Shown: positions 47,518 to 59,900 of the stretch, in pieces
Layout of the letters: the number at the start of each line of letters is the position of its first letter
Numbering within the stretch: the first letter of the stretch is position 1
NCBI GenBank assembly: GCA_027574665.1
Contig: CM050651.1
Span: 2,047,501 to 2,111,500 of the forward strand
Direction: 5' to 3'
Length of the DNA stretch: 64,000 nucleotides
DNA from: Rhynochetos jubatus
Taxonomy: Eukaryota; Chordata; Aves; Eurypygiformes; Rhynochetidae
The notes under the pieces: model-generated
What the model was told of the DNA's origin: nothing
The model's input: only the letters and a program-made list of their open reading frames with translations
Databases searched by the model: none
Translations under genes and position numbers: made by a program

Positions 47518-49036
47518 TGGTCACTTGTTGGTCTGCATGCCTAACCCTTTTTCTGTGTTTTCAGCTCCTAGATGTGTTTGCCTTTCCTGTTGCAGCTTTT
47601 CATGCCTTTCATGCTGACTCCTACAAATTGGAGGAAAAGTAAAATCGTAGTTCTTCTTCCACAAGAAATTAAATTTGTTAATTTTTTTTTCTTTTTTTGA
47701 GATAGTAACTCATTCAACAAAACTTAAAGTAAAACTGGAAGAGAGAGAGAGAAGGAAGTCACCAGAATATGCTAGGTGTTTGAATGCTTCCATAAGTTGT
47801 GTGAACTTGTCCCTTGGGATTCTTTGCCGCCTTCCCTGGTGTAGTTACGCCTGTAAAACTTGATAATGCAGGGAAAGCTGGTGTGGCTTTAAGAGATAAA
47901 CCCAGCTGTGCTTTTTGGCTCCTTATCTTGACATCGCTATCAGCAGACAGAACAGATAAGCTGAGAGAAGATTCGACAAAGGATTACTAGATACAGCCAC
48001 AAGAAAGGCAGTTCCTTTGGGTAGAAGATGTTTGGGGTCAAATGCTGGATTGAAGCCATGAGCAGAGAAATTTGGGGGGAAGTGGTCTGGGGGAAGGTAT
48101 AGGATTTGTGAATAAAAAGGAGTGAAAACTCTTTCATCAGTTTTTCCTCATGTCATGAAGTGTGGGGGATATTGAACTTTGAACCATGTAAAAGGGCCTG
48201 GATTCATTACTGATTGCAGAGCTGTGCTGGATTCATCTGTCTGGCTACAAAATAACTGATTTAGCAGAGTAATGACAGCTAGCATACTTTTGTGTGTGGT
48301 GCTTGGGTGTTAATTAACAGAATATCTGTGCATGGTACGATTGAGCAGCCAGTGTTCTTTTGATGGAAGATACGGAATCTTACGTTAAAGATTTGGTGTA
48401 AGATTCTTATTTGGCATAAGAATTAAGAGAACTTTGTGTAAAATATGTTGCAATTTTCATGGCAAATACAATAGGGATGTAAAACAATTGGAGCTGGTTT
48501 TGTTACACTGCAGGAAGTGGCCATAAGAAGTTAGAAAATGTTAGATGGTATACGTTTTTATCACATTCCTCTTGATGTAACATAAAAATTTATTTTGTCA
48601 GGTCTAGTAATCTAGTTATTCAGAGTAGCTAGACTATGATTCATACAGTGTAAAAAATATAACCAACTCTACATGAGGAGAAAGTATTCTATTTGATAGA
48701 ACTAGTCAGTATATTACAGCTTTCAATTGTTGTAATCGTGGGAAGACTTTAGGTTTTGTGGTTATTGTTACTTATATTTAGATTCTTGTATTTTTTTATT
48801 ATTTCTTATTATATTTATATTTTTTTATATTCCTATTTATCGTAATACTTTTTCTTAAGCCACAATACTGTGCTTTTCTTATATGTTAGTTGTATACAGT
48901 TATTCAGAATATCTAACACATTTTGCCTTTACTGCAAGTTGAATGTACATCAGTAGTACGTTTATTTCCCCAACATAATTCTTCTTCAGTCTGTAACTCT
49001 TTCTCTGATGTTAGTGAGATTACAGTCGTGGATAAA

Positions 49037-49081
49037 ATATTAATAATAATATTAATTAATATTAATTAATAAATATTAATT
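49037..49081. repeat. AT-only tandem repeat
   Basis: TAATAATAAT passes into two copies of ATTAATTAAT and then AAATATTAAT, all A and T. This is a low-complexity ATTA-type microsatellite with many homeodomain core motifs by composition alone. Confidence 0.85.
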
Positions 49082-50239
49082 GTGGAATCCTTTAAAAATA
49101 ATTTTAAACTACAGTGACACATACTCCATAGCTAGAAAATTTGCATGTTGTAATACATCCATGAAATTGATGAATTGGTTTTCTTTCCCTCTGCAGTACC
49201 TGTCCTGCAAGCTTTTAGTATTTCAATAAATTGTAGCTGCTCATGAGAGGAGCCTCACACTGGTGCTAATTGAATGCTACTGGATTGTTAGCTTTGATCT
49301 GTGATGAGGTTTCCATGGTGATATCATCAGATGAGACTGTGGCCATTACAACAATTTCTTTGTGCTCATGTGATTCTGAACTACCTACCTAGCTGAGGAT
49401 GAAATCTCAGCTCTGCTGAAAATCAATGGAGTTTGCTGTTGATTTCAGCAAATTTGATATTATCTCTATCATGACTGGATTTGGAACCACCTCTGCAGTC
49501 ATATAGGTCCCAAAGGAAGGCAGTCTGTAGTCAAGAGGATACTTGCTGTTCAATGTGTTTCTCGAAACCAGGTGGGATTTGCTGACATTCAAACCCATTA
49601 ACTGACTGACCGTATCTCCACATTATTATGAGGCAAGCCATTTCCCTCCTAACTTAAACCACTAATCTGTGCTTATTTGATTTCATTGCATAAAAGCCTT
49701 TAGAATGGCATGAGACAACATTGCATAAGGGATCATAAAAATAAGATGGTTCCCCTTCAGAGAGCTTACAGCTGGATACAGATGAGGTTATGAGAAAGGC
49801 TGGGAAAGAATGAGGTGAGGAGAATTGGCAGTGATGAAAGCAAACTGGTTGCCTGACTACATTGGGTTTGCTATTTTGCCATTTGAATAATTGACATTGG
49901 TTTTAAGGAGGCTTTTGAAGGAAGGCAAAGTGATTTGCTCTTCTGTGTGAAACAGGTAGAAGGAAGCATGGCAGTGCTTTTAGGAAATGGAGTGGGCAGC
50001 AGAAACTGGCAGCATGGGCAGAGGGATGGCAGGGTGGGTGAGGATGCAACAGTGGCAAACCCAAGAGAGTCTGCGATGCCCCTCGAGGTGAGGTTTGTGT
50101 GGTCAGGAAGGAAGAGCTAGTGGAGGAATATAAAGAAAGGAGGGGAAAGGGCCAAGATAAGATGTTGACCTTATTTTAACAGTACTCTGAATTGGCCTAA
50201 ATATGTCAAGATTGTATTTGCCAGGACAAGGCAAGAGGA

Positions 50240-50293
50240 AGCTCCTGTAAATAAGTGGGATGGGTGAAGCTTCTGTAAATATGTGGGATGGGA
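50240..50293 (+). repeat. 28-bp tandem duplication at a CR1 edge
   Basis: AGCTCCTGTAAATAAGTGGG and AGCTTCTGTAAATATGTGGG are the starts of two adjacent units, each continuing ATGGG. The second unit runs into the 3' end of the neighbouring CR1, which lacks its usual ATTCTATG tail. Confidence 0.75.
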
Positions 50294-50793
50294 CCTTTAA
50301 GATCAAGTCCAACCATTAACCTAACACTGCCCAGTCCACCACTAAACCATGTCCCTAAGCACCACATCTACACGTCTGTTAAATACCTCCAGGGACAGTG
50401 ACTCAACCACCTCCCTGGGCAGCCTGTTCCAGTGCTTGACAATACTTCCAGTGAAGAAATTTTTCCTAATATCCAATCTAAACCTCCCCTGGCACAACTG
50501 GAGGCCATTTCCTCTTGTCCTGTCACTTGGGAGCTGAGACCAACCCCCAGGTCTCTACAACCTCCTTTCAGGTAGTTGTAGAGAGCAATAAGGTCTCTCC
50601 TGAGCCTTCTCTTCTCCAGGCTAAACACCCCCAGCTCCCTCAGCCGCTCCTCACAGGACTTGTGCTCCAGACCCTTCTCCAGCTCCGTTGCCCTTCTCTG
50701 GACACACTCCAGCACCTCTGTGTCTTTCTTGTAGTGAGGGGCCCAAAACTGAACACAGGATTCGAGGTTTGGCCTCACCTGTGCCGGGATCTC
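50285..50793 (-). repeat. CR1 LINE with recognisable ORF2 C-terminus
   Basis: The best-preserved CR1 copy here, about 510 bp on the minus strand and 5'-truncated. On the complementary strand 50368-50778 encodes motifs of the CR1 ORF2 end, including [40 protein letters not shown] and [11 protein letters not shown]. The reading then leaves the family pattern after a [12 protein letters not shown] segment, indicating a frameshift. The internal subfamily sequence (CCACTAAACCATGTCCCTAA) matches the copy at 12.8 kb. It has no reverse-transcriptase core and is not autonomous. Confidence 0.94.
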
Positions 50794-51909
50794 TTAAGGA
50801 AGGATGAGAGCTGTGATATTTTTTTTTTTGACTGATAAGTAGCTGTTTCTCCTAGCAAGAAAAATGTCCCAAATAATATCCTCTACCTTGATCCTTGTGT
50901 TAAAGTTGAACTGTGTGTGGAAAGGTTCAAGAAATAAATTTAAGGAAAGTGAGAAAAGATGTATTAAAGATACATATTTTAAGAAATTGCTTTGAATTTC
51001 TTGCAGAAACGACTTTTTTTTTTTTCAATGAAGAAAGGAAAAGAATTTTAGTTGTGCCAGTTTATGTTTAGTTCTTTCAACTCCTGTTAATATGGAGGAA
51101 ATCCAACACTTGAGAAGACATTGTTCAAGCTAGACTGCAGAGAAACCGTTCTATGGAGCAATAATGACCTCTTGTGGTCATCTGGCAAAGCTTCAGGTTT
51201 GTCCCAGGTCTAAAGGAGTTCAAATTTTTCTTAAATTCTGGTCACAACATTGACTGCAACACAAAGTACTCCTATGCGAGTCCTTTATTTCAGTGGAGAG
51301 TACGAGCTTACTCTTGGAGAGTACGGTTTTGCCTCTTTGCCAGAATTTCACCCACACTGAGGTTAATGTTCTAAGCTGAAATGGGATTTTATTTTTTTTT
51401 TTAATCCATAAAAGTGAAACAAAAAAAAGCAAAACTTTGTGCAATGAAAGCCTTCTGGGTAGATGTTCCTATCAGTTTAAATGTGTGCAACCCAAAAGTT
51501 GTGGCACTGTGCCAGTATACAGGAAAGTACCATATTTTGACTGTTTTTGCTGGCTGAAATACAGAGACTAAACATTCTGCATCAGATGATGAAAAATGTA
51601 TTTCTAAAATTACTTTCTTGTAAATAATCTGAATTAGATTAACATTAGCTAGTATTTTAATGATACTTCATGCTCACAGTGTTCCCTTAGAGATACAAAA
51701 AAATCTTTAATTGTGTAAAAAGCTTGTATTAGTTAAGTTTAAATTGCTTATTTTCAACTATGGTCTGAAAGTTAAAAATACTTTGACTCAAAACTTGGTT
51801 TAAACCACCAGTGAGTTTGAGGAAGGAAACTGTCTTTTGTATAGCATCAAGATCGTTGCTAGACTTCCTTTCTGCCTCTGCTAGGTAGTGCAACATGCTG
51901 TGAAATGTG
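50794..51909. other. short gene-free stretch
   Basis: Nothing beyond homopolymer runs of T (50819-50828, 51009-51020 and near 51392) was recognised. Open frames are short and lack motifs. Confidence 0.5.
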
Positions 51910-52030
51910 ATCATAGAATCATAGAATGGGTTGGGTTGGGAAGGACCTTAAAGATCATCTGGTTCCACCCTCCACTAGACCAGGTTGCTCAAAGCCCCAT
52001 CCCGCCTGGCCTCGAATACAGTCAGGGATG
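51910..52030 (-). repeat. CR1 LINE 3' fragment with internal deletion
   Basis: ATCATAGAATCATAGAATGG and GACCTTAAAGATCATCTGG are followed directly by CCACCCTCCACTAGACCAGG. The CCCCTGCCATGGGCAGGGAC segment present in the 56 kb copy is missing, so about 25 bases were deleted. The orientation is minus. Confidence 0.9.
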
Positions 52031-55000
52031 TATGTGTAAGTAGCCCTCAGTGGCTGTGTACAGACTTAAGGTATGTCATTCTTGTTTTGTTATGTGTATT
52101 GTAAAATTTGTAGCTTGAAGATTAGGAAGTCAATATAAAAAAAAAATCTGTTATGAATTTATCGGTAAGGAGCACATCTGTGGTTCTCAATTACCTTGGG
52201 AAGAAAGGCTTAATTAGAAACATACAGGCTTCATTACCGTGGGATGTCATTGTAACTGAGAGTATGGCGAAACTCAGAGACTGGACTGTGAGGTATTTCA
52301 GGGTGCATCTTTATGGTGGCTGATGCTAGCACAAAACAAAGATTTTGTACTTCAAGATTTAAGACAGTCATTTCTGGAAGGCAGTAGAGTATGAGCTGGA
52401 GGCAATGATGAGAGCACAAATCACCTCACATCAGCTTATCATAGAGCTTTTTGTACCTTCCAGTGTGTTTCCTCATTTTGAACATTCAGAGGTGGGATGC
52501 TGATTCACACAGATTGTATGTCTGCTAAAATTCATCCATTTCCAAGGTCTTATGAATAAATCACTAGGTTGGATATCAGAAAAAAAATAGACCACCAGGA
52601 GAAAGCTGGTTTCTTTCTGCACAAATCACTCTGATATATATGAAGGCAAGACAAATATTTCCTAAATAATGTTGAAATGCTGCCACAACCTGTGGATTGC
52701 AACACATCAAGTATGTGGTATGTTTATTTTCCACCTACCATGTTTGCTGTATTTCCATGGTTAGTGGGCACAATATTCTAGTGGTGTTATCTGGCCTGTT
52801 GTCCAGGACTAATCCGTGTCTACAGAATGTCAGCAAGAAACTCAAATTTGGGAACCACCACATGTGCACATTACTATACAGTCAAATCAGGCATGAAGCA
52901 GTGCCTACGTGCAAGCATTGTCATTGTCTGCTCCTAACCTATGTCAGTGACAGACACCTGCCCGTTCTTCCTACTCTCAGGCAGCCAACAGGCATGGGAC
53001 ACAAATGATGGATTTTCTTCTTCTGGTTTGGCTTTCTTTCTTCCAGGAGTCAACAGCCCCCCAGTTCTGAAAGGCAGAGAAATGTTGCACTGTAGCTACT
53101 GCTTGTAAGCTTCCATCTTGATTTAAAATACTGTGAGGGGACTCTGGTCAAACCTCTGGGGTCAGCACTAAAAACACCCGAGCAGCCTGAAGTATGAGCA
53201 GTCAGTTCCTCAGGGGGCTGACCCACAGCCACAGAGTAACCTCTGAGCATGTCTATCGAGTGTTTCCTTGTACTGAGGAATTTGCTAGTTACCAGGTACC
53301 ATGTAATTACCCTAAAAGTTATGAATTACAGAGAAAGCAGAGCATTTTCATTTTGGTGTGCTTTCCCTTCTGCTTTAAAATAGAGAAAGAAGATAAAGAT
53401 GACACTCATCCAGAAGAACTTTCAGCAATATGAAAAGTGCTAAATGAACCCCCTGATCCTAAAAGATGATAATAAATAACAAATTTTTAAAAAGCAGAAT
53501 ATTGTCAGAAAACTCACAAGTATAGCTATCTGTAGAAATTGTGCACACACATATCACCAATCATATGACCTTCCACCACTCTTAAGAGTGTAAAGTAATG
53601 TTTCTCAGTCACAGCCTCCCATCCCTTCCCTTCGCCCCTGTAGTGCAGAGCCCTACCTTCCTCCCGCCTGGTGAGGAGAGGAGGCTGCGAGGCTTCTCCA
53701 GCCTCAAGTTGCAGAGAAAGTCTTTGCTTTCTCTGACTGCTCTGGAGGTCCAAACAGACTAAAGTCTTGGGGGCTTCCTGACAAATCACTTCAGCGCCTT
53801 GTCTTTCAAAAACTTGCCTAAAGGCTGATTTCCTAAAAGCCAGACTGTGGGAAGCTTGGCATTTAATAAATATAATAAAATATTTCTCCTAGACCTCTCT
53901 GGGCTATTTGGAAGCAAGCAGGCATTTGAGAGAAAATTTCTTGTTAGCTTGTATGTGTCAGAGCAGGTAGCTGCGTTCAGTTACTAAACCAAGCACTCCA
54001 TTTAGGACCAAGGTTTTCAAGGTAAAGAAACCAGAATAAGGCTATACCTAGAGAAAAGAAGCCTTTTTTTTTTTCCTAAATGCATGTTTTGCATTTTTAT
54101 GTATTTTTTGTCGTCTACTACACGAGTGGAACAGCCTTACCACCTGTTGAAATGTTTTGCTAGTGTTCATTGACAGTTTGGATAGCAAGAGGCAAATGAT
54201 TTACTGTGGAAGTAACTTTTGCCTATGTTCATGGGTAGTTTAGGAGGCAACTAATGAATTTCTACAAGCTTTGAAGATCAAAAATTACTTTGTAAAGTTT
54301 GAGAAGTATAATGGCATATAAAACCTTACAGAAATTCTTGGAATGCTAACAGGTTGAAAAATTGCTTTTTTTTTTTAAGTGTCTCATAAACCATGGACCT
54401 AGGAATGATATCTGATATTAAAAACAGTATTAACAATTTAAATGTTAATAATATCATTAGCATTGTAGGAAATCAGAATAGGTGATCATAATGGACCCTC
54501 TTACAGGAATCCTAAGTAGTCTTTGCAGTCTGTAACAAAACGAAACAAAACCTTACTGACTCCAGAAAAGCCTTTCTTCTCCCAAGACGATGTTATAATG
54601 AACCATTACATTGACTTGTTTGACAACAAAACTTTTAGTCTCTTCACAAAAAGAAGCTTTTAGACAAGATATTGATGAAAGCATATGTCAAATAAAGGTG
54701 CAGTGCAATAAAGGGATTTGAGGAATTTGAGTTTAACTCTGTCAGACAAACAGCAGTGTTATTGCAAACTACTGTGCTCTATTTTATATGGAAAAAAAAA
54801 AAAACAAACCAAACAAACCAGAAAAGCCCACATCAGAGATTAGAACTAGAACTTGATGAGCAAACTTCCTTGAATGACTTCTTTCCTAACAGTACTTATA
54901 AATCATTCATCAGGTCTTACCCTGCATGGACCATTTCTCTGTCGCTCCAACTGTAGTGGTAAACAGTTTATAAATGTATGAGATAAGAGGACACAATACA

Positions 55001-55719
55001 AAGGACAGGGCTATTATCTAAACTCTGAATGCAATGTCTGAAGTATTTGAGTGATAATTCCGAACACTGACTTTTAAAGACTAGCCTTATAGAAGGACAG
55101 AGATCTAAAGCACAGAGAGGATGAGAAGCGGTAATAGCCCCAAATTAATAGAATCCATCTGAGCTCTCTCAAATTTTTAAGTAACAACTATACATACTTT
55201 TTCCTTTAACTCTATGTTTAAAGTCTCTGTAGACTGTAGTCTGAGTCACAGTCCAGGTAACAAATATCCTTCCACTTAATTTAAAGAAAGATCCAATGAA
55301 GGAAATAAGAAAATCCCGGGCTCTCATCTTTTTCATGTGTTTAGCATCCCTAGGATTCAGTGCAATTTTCATTCGAACCAGTGGTAAAAATACCATTTGA
55401 AGAGGAATTTTAATATCTACATAGGAAAGTGCTTCCTTTGAGCAGTAGCATTGCTTCAGAACCTGGTCAGTCACAGATCTGAGCTGCTAACAAACCTTAA
55501 TGGATAGCATATGCAGGAACATCATAAAATATGCTTAATGTGACACAGTTACACAGCATTTTGGCCATAACCTGTAGAAATGGATGTATGGATGTGCTGA
55601 GGATATAAAACTGTGACAGCACCATCTGGTGTCTTCTAATAATACTATTTATGCTATTTTTAAGGGAGGGAAAAGAAATATCTTGTCAACTTTTAAAGCT
55701 AAGTTTGGATATAGACAAA
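52031..55719. other. gene-free interval, distal part
   Basis: No gene is supported. It contains a 13-base A run with CAAAC repeats at 54792-54825 and short domain-free frames, the largest being about 100 codons at 52697-53008 plus and 55169-55474 minus. A CTCF-like core (complement of CACCATCTGGTGTC) lies near 55620. Confidence 0.45.
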
Positions 55720-56082
55720 GTGGATTTCCTGGATAATCTAGTCCAAACCTTGCTATTGCAAGCAATCCTTTAATAATTCCTTCACATCAGTTTATCATGT
55801 CATCTTTAATGCCAGCTAGGTAATTAGAAAATTTCACAGTTCCATTAATTAAAAACATTTCTCCATTTTTTATGTGTTCATTTATGTATGATCACCTTGC
55901 AGTCTTTTTGTTAAGTGCCAAATCTTGAATTGCTATTTTCTTTCCACTGCATCTGGCCTTCCTGATATGCCAACAGAGAGCAATCATACCATCTTTGGCC
56001 TTCCCTTTGTTGCCAAGCTTTTAAATTGTTCATAAACAACCCTTCATTCCCTCACTGTCCTAGCTGCCCTTCTCTGCATCTT
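55720..56082 (-). repeat. ancient CR1/L3-like LINE remnant, left part
   Basis: Diverged sequence reads like the complement of an old CR1/L3 3' region, for example CTAGCTGCCCTTCTCTGCAT, which resembles the conserved GTxGCCCTTCTCTGxAC block. It is interrupted at 56083 by a younger CR1 and appears to resume at 56322. Identification is by recollected consensus only. Confidence 0.45.
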
Positions 56083-56297
56083 AGAATGGTTTGGGTTGGA
56101 GGGGACCTTAAAGATCATCTGGTTCCCACCCCTCTGCCATGGGCAGGGACACCCTCCACTAGACCAGGTTGCTCAAAGCCTCACCCAGCCTGGCCTTGAA
56201 GACTTCCAGGGATGGGGCATCCACAGCTTCTCCAGACAACCTGTCCCAGTGCCTCCCCACCCTCTCCGTGAAGAGCTTCTTCCTGATACCTAATCTA
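56083..56297 (-). repeat. young CR1 LINE 3' fragment, nested
   Basis: TTAGAATGGTTTGGGTTGGA, GGGGACCTTAAAGATCATCT, CCATGGGCAGGGACACCC and CAGGTTGCTCAAAGCCTCAC are all present and little changed. The minus-strand copy ends at CTAATCTAAAC and is then followed directly by a 24-bp palindrome. It appears inserted into the older LINE. Confidence 0.93.
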
Positions 56298-56321
56298 AAC
56301 TGCACTTCTAGAAGTGCAGTT
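56298..56321. repeat. 24-bp perfect palindrome at CR1 5' junction
   Basis: AACTGCACTTCT is followed immediately by its exact reverse complement AGAAGTGCAGTT, with no spacer. It sits at the truncated 5' end of the nested CR1. Confidence 0.9.
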
Positions 56322-56930
56322 CACACAACTCCAGGTCAGCTTTCTTGAGGCCTCGTGTGAGAAGATTTGTATGCTCCCCATCGCTGCTGATCCCATCTGC
56401 TAATGTGTTTTAAGGTCACATTTGAAAGGGGGGCGTGGGGTGGGTTAATGGGATCTTTGTGACATTGACATCCTCATGAATCAGTATTCCAACCAATGAA
56501 CTTCCAGTTAAGAGCAGAAATCTGTATTTTTAGTCTGTAAATTCATGCCCTGGCATTATGTACTATTGAATTTCATCACATCTCTCTCAGATCAATAAGG
56601 TTCTCCTGTATTCCATACATGCCTTTCTCTCTGTTGCCAATGGCACCTTACTTTAAGTCATCAATGAATTTCCCATTTTGTTTGTATGCACTATGGTCAT
56701 TAATGGTCACGTTAAACATGATCAGTCCCAGGAATCTCTCTAGCAAAGCCTCTGTCAGTAACCTCACACACCTGTTTTCAGCAGAACGTATTACTATCTT
56801 CCATTTGGCCAAGTGTCCATATTTCCCGCCAGTGTGGCGCTGCGTAAGAGCTCTATTGAAGTTCATCAGCAAGGTGTATTAGTATAAGAAAATGCCTAAT
56901 TAAGTCAGGTATGTGCTTCCTGTCTCTCAA
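56322..56930 (-). repeat. ancient CR1/L3-like LINE remnant, right part
   Basis: TTGAATTTCATCACATCTCT, CTCAGATCAATAAGGTTCTC and TCATTAATGGTCACGTTAAA with ATGATCAGTCCCAGGAATCT follow the order of the conserved old CR1/L3 coding segment seen on the complementary strand across amniotes. Frames are broken. Boundaries are approximate. Confidence 0.6.
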
Positions 56931-59900
56931 GCAAGACCAGGAATCTCTGCATAAGTCTGAATCTTCCCACCATTATCCTGGGCACGTCTATTTTTCAATA
57001 TCACCTTCAGAGGCTTGTTGGTGGAAGCCTTGACAAACATTAGCATCCCAGTGTCACTGGGTATGCTCAACTTTTGATCTGAGTGGTGTAGCTTTATGGA
57101 CGTGTAACACTCTAAAGGACATGTCACTTGTAGGAAATCTCTGAATCATGGCTAGGATGTGCATGTGTATCTTGTCTCCTCTCACACACCTACTATGCTG
57201 GCAATTAATAGCTTCATTTTGGCAACGATGGAAGAATTTTATGGGTGTCCTTTCAAAAGCCGAGCCTCCCGCTAGAAAATCTTTCAGTGTGACTATGTCG
57301 TTCAGGACTCATGGTGTAGCCTTGGCGAGATGAACACCGTATTTGGTAGCTCTGCCCCCTCTTCTGCTGGTGATTACTTAAGGAGCAAGACGCAGGATGT
57401 CTGCTGAGCAAGTAACATTGTCCGTGTCAATACTACCTCTTCTGCAGCATATTCACTGATATTTTTCAACCAAAATAGTGTGAAGCAGGTGTCTGCTGCT
57501 AATTTGAAAACTGCAGTAATAAATATATGCTGTCTACAATAGTGTGTTTTTCTGCACAGAGACTGAAGTCTCTATTTCTTTTAGGCATTAGAGAATGGCA
57601 TGTAGCTGGCAACCACTACTTCCAAGATTTATCATTATACCACAGAAGTTACAAGCCATCTAACTAGCACTTAGGATGACTCTCTTCATTCCAAACCACA
57701 TGAACTTCCGGCATGAGGCACAGATGATCTCTAATCACACATTTCTATGCAGCCTCTGCAGCAGGTTCCACTCTTTACACAGTCTTGGATAATACGTTTC
57801 CAAGACAATTACATTGTCTGTTTTATTGGAAAGAATCTGTTATAAGTTACAGCTTTTTTAAGGTTCTTCACCATATTTCCCCTGGAAGATGATTAAAACA
57901 CTAGGAACAGGCAGCATTTTGGAGCTTGAATTCTTGTATGTTAATTCTGCTGAGGAGGACGGCACTTCGCTCTGTGTGTGCCTGTCAGCACCAGAACAGC
58001 TAGCAGATGCAGAAATACAAATTTTAGCTGCATCCCGCGCTTAAGTTAGAGGCTGTCGCCAATCAGTCTGGCTGACCGTTCAAGAAAGAAGATGAAGGTG
58101 CCTGGATCTGATCCTAGTCACAGCAGTTCTCCCTTCCCTCCACACTGTAGGCTACAGCAGATGGTAAGATTAATAACAGCAGCTTGTTAGGTCCTGGTAG
58201 ACCTTTGATATGTTTGGTTACACGTGTTCTGCCTTAGAAGGTGACAGGTAGGAAAGGAGCAGTAAGGTGAGCACTTGTAATGAAGTTACTGGTCTGTAGG
58301 AGGAGGAACATCCTGCAGGAGAAACCGCCAGGTTGGGATGGCAGGAAACGCTGGAACGGTGCTGACACCTTGGCTACCTTGCTGGATTTTGTCAGTTCAC
58401 TTTTTCTGCAAGTAAGATGTTTAAATAACTCCCTTTATGGGAAAGCAAGGAAAATAGTCTATTAACAGGAGAAAATGAACTTTTCAATATTTTCACGTTG
58501 TTAAGGGAAAGGCCAGTATTTTGACTGAGGTCTTAGTAAGCCTCTACCATGCGAGTAATAAGAAATGCAGAAAGTGCTAAAACTTTAAGGGAGCTGAGTG
58601 AACTGTTATGGAAGAGAAAGCAATTGCAGAAAGGAGACATGTTTCTTTCAAATGTTCTTTATTTTTAAGAAGCTGTAATAGAAGAAGGAACAGGCAGAAA
58701 GTTGTTGATCGGCAGCAATCTCCTGGGTTCTTGTAGCCTACAAAAACTCTCAAACAAAAGCAGACACTAGACAAACACGATAAAATATGGCAATTTTTGC
58801 CTCTGGGACACAAGGAGCACCATCTCACTATGAAAACTTAATAAGGATCAAACAAGATAAAGCTCCTTTCAACTCTTTTCATAATTTTTAAATGAAAATG
58901 TCACTTTTCCTATGAATTCTATTGAACCTTTCCTGCAGCTCCCATGAGGAGTTTATCTTGGCTGGGACACAGGGTTTTTTCTGGAACTTTACTCTTAAGA
59001 TTTCTTTAGAGCATCAGAGCATTATCAAAAATATTAAATTGACCTAAGAAAGTGAAACCAGAACTACAGTAGTAACTGATTCAAACAGTGTTCCAATCTA
59101 AGGCAGGATCCTGTAATAAAGTAAGTGAAAAGCAATATAGCTGTTAGCATATGAATAGGAAGATGGACGGAGTATTAAGAATACCAGTGAGGTTAAGAAA
59201 AAAGATGTATTGCTGTAAATGAACAAACTTGCTGTTTTGTTTTTTTTTTAACCCAAAGCACAGTGTTGGCAGCAAAAGGCTGATATGGTGGTATTGCCTT
59301 ATGCTTTGTGCAGTCCCCCCATGTTAACATCTCCTCTGTTCTTCTCCAGCTGTAAACAAGCAGCAGTTTCAGTTTTATAGCTAGGGAAGGCAAAAGAACT
59401 TGTTTTCCTGAGCACCTGCAGAGAGATTGTTTTTCAGTCAACTTTTCTGGCTGTCTGTCAGCATCAAGAAACCTTCAGGCTGCACTGAAGGTAGCTGTAA
59501 CCCCGAGTCTGTCCCAGCCCGCACCTGCCAGGGTCCTACCCCTGTGGGCACTCATCACAGTGCAGTGGGAATGACCTGCTGACCACGAGACTAGAAAGAG
59601 AGGTGGGATTTCTCACCTGCCCTGTGGTCTATATTTTCCATAGGTTTGCTTTTGCCTGTGCCCAGCTCAACACAGGGTCACTGACCTTTGGGTATATCTA
59701 GGTCCTATATACAACAAGGCATCAAGCTTGCAGGCTCCGATTTGATTGCTGGAGGATCTTTCTGTTAATGGTAAAGACAGCCGATACACCTAATCTAGGT
59801 GTTTTCGATGGCCTGCAATGCCATCAGTATTCTTCAAGATTAATATTCCTAACTTCCAGGTAAATCCCTACTTCAGAAGAACGTAGGCAGCCTAGTCTTT

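Larger units (their letters stand above)
42601..50239. other. gene-free interval, middle part
   Basis: No exon or RNA gene is supported. Visible structures are a 14-bp palindrome near 43206, a degenerate 40-44 bp tandem repeat at 44933-45060, a 26-bp inverted repeat at 47492-47517 and an AT-only repeat at 49037-49081. GC-richer sequence at 45.4-46.3 and 47.1-47.5 kb has several contradictory open frames without domains. Confidence 0.45.

Noticed and set aside
50368..50778. 136-codon minus-strand frame as a host gene
   Set aside because: It is the C-terminal piece of CR1 ORF2, frameshifted and without the catalytic core, so it is annotated as repeat.
52490..52720. hAT-type DNA transposon terminus
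   Set aside because: CAGAGGTGGG resembles a hAT end, but no matching inverted terminus or 8-bp target duplication was seen.
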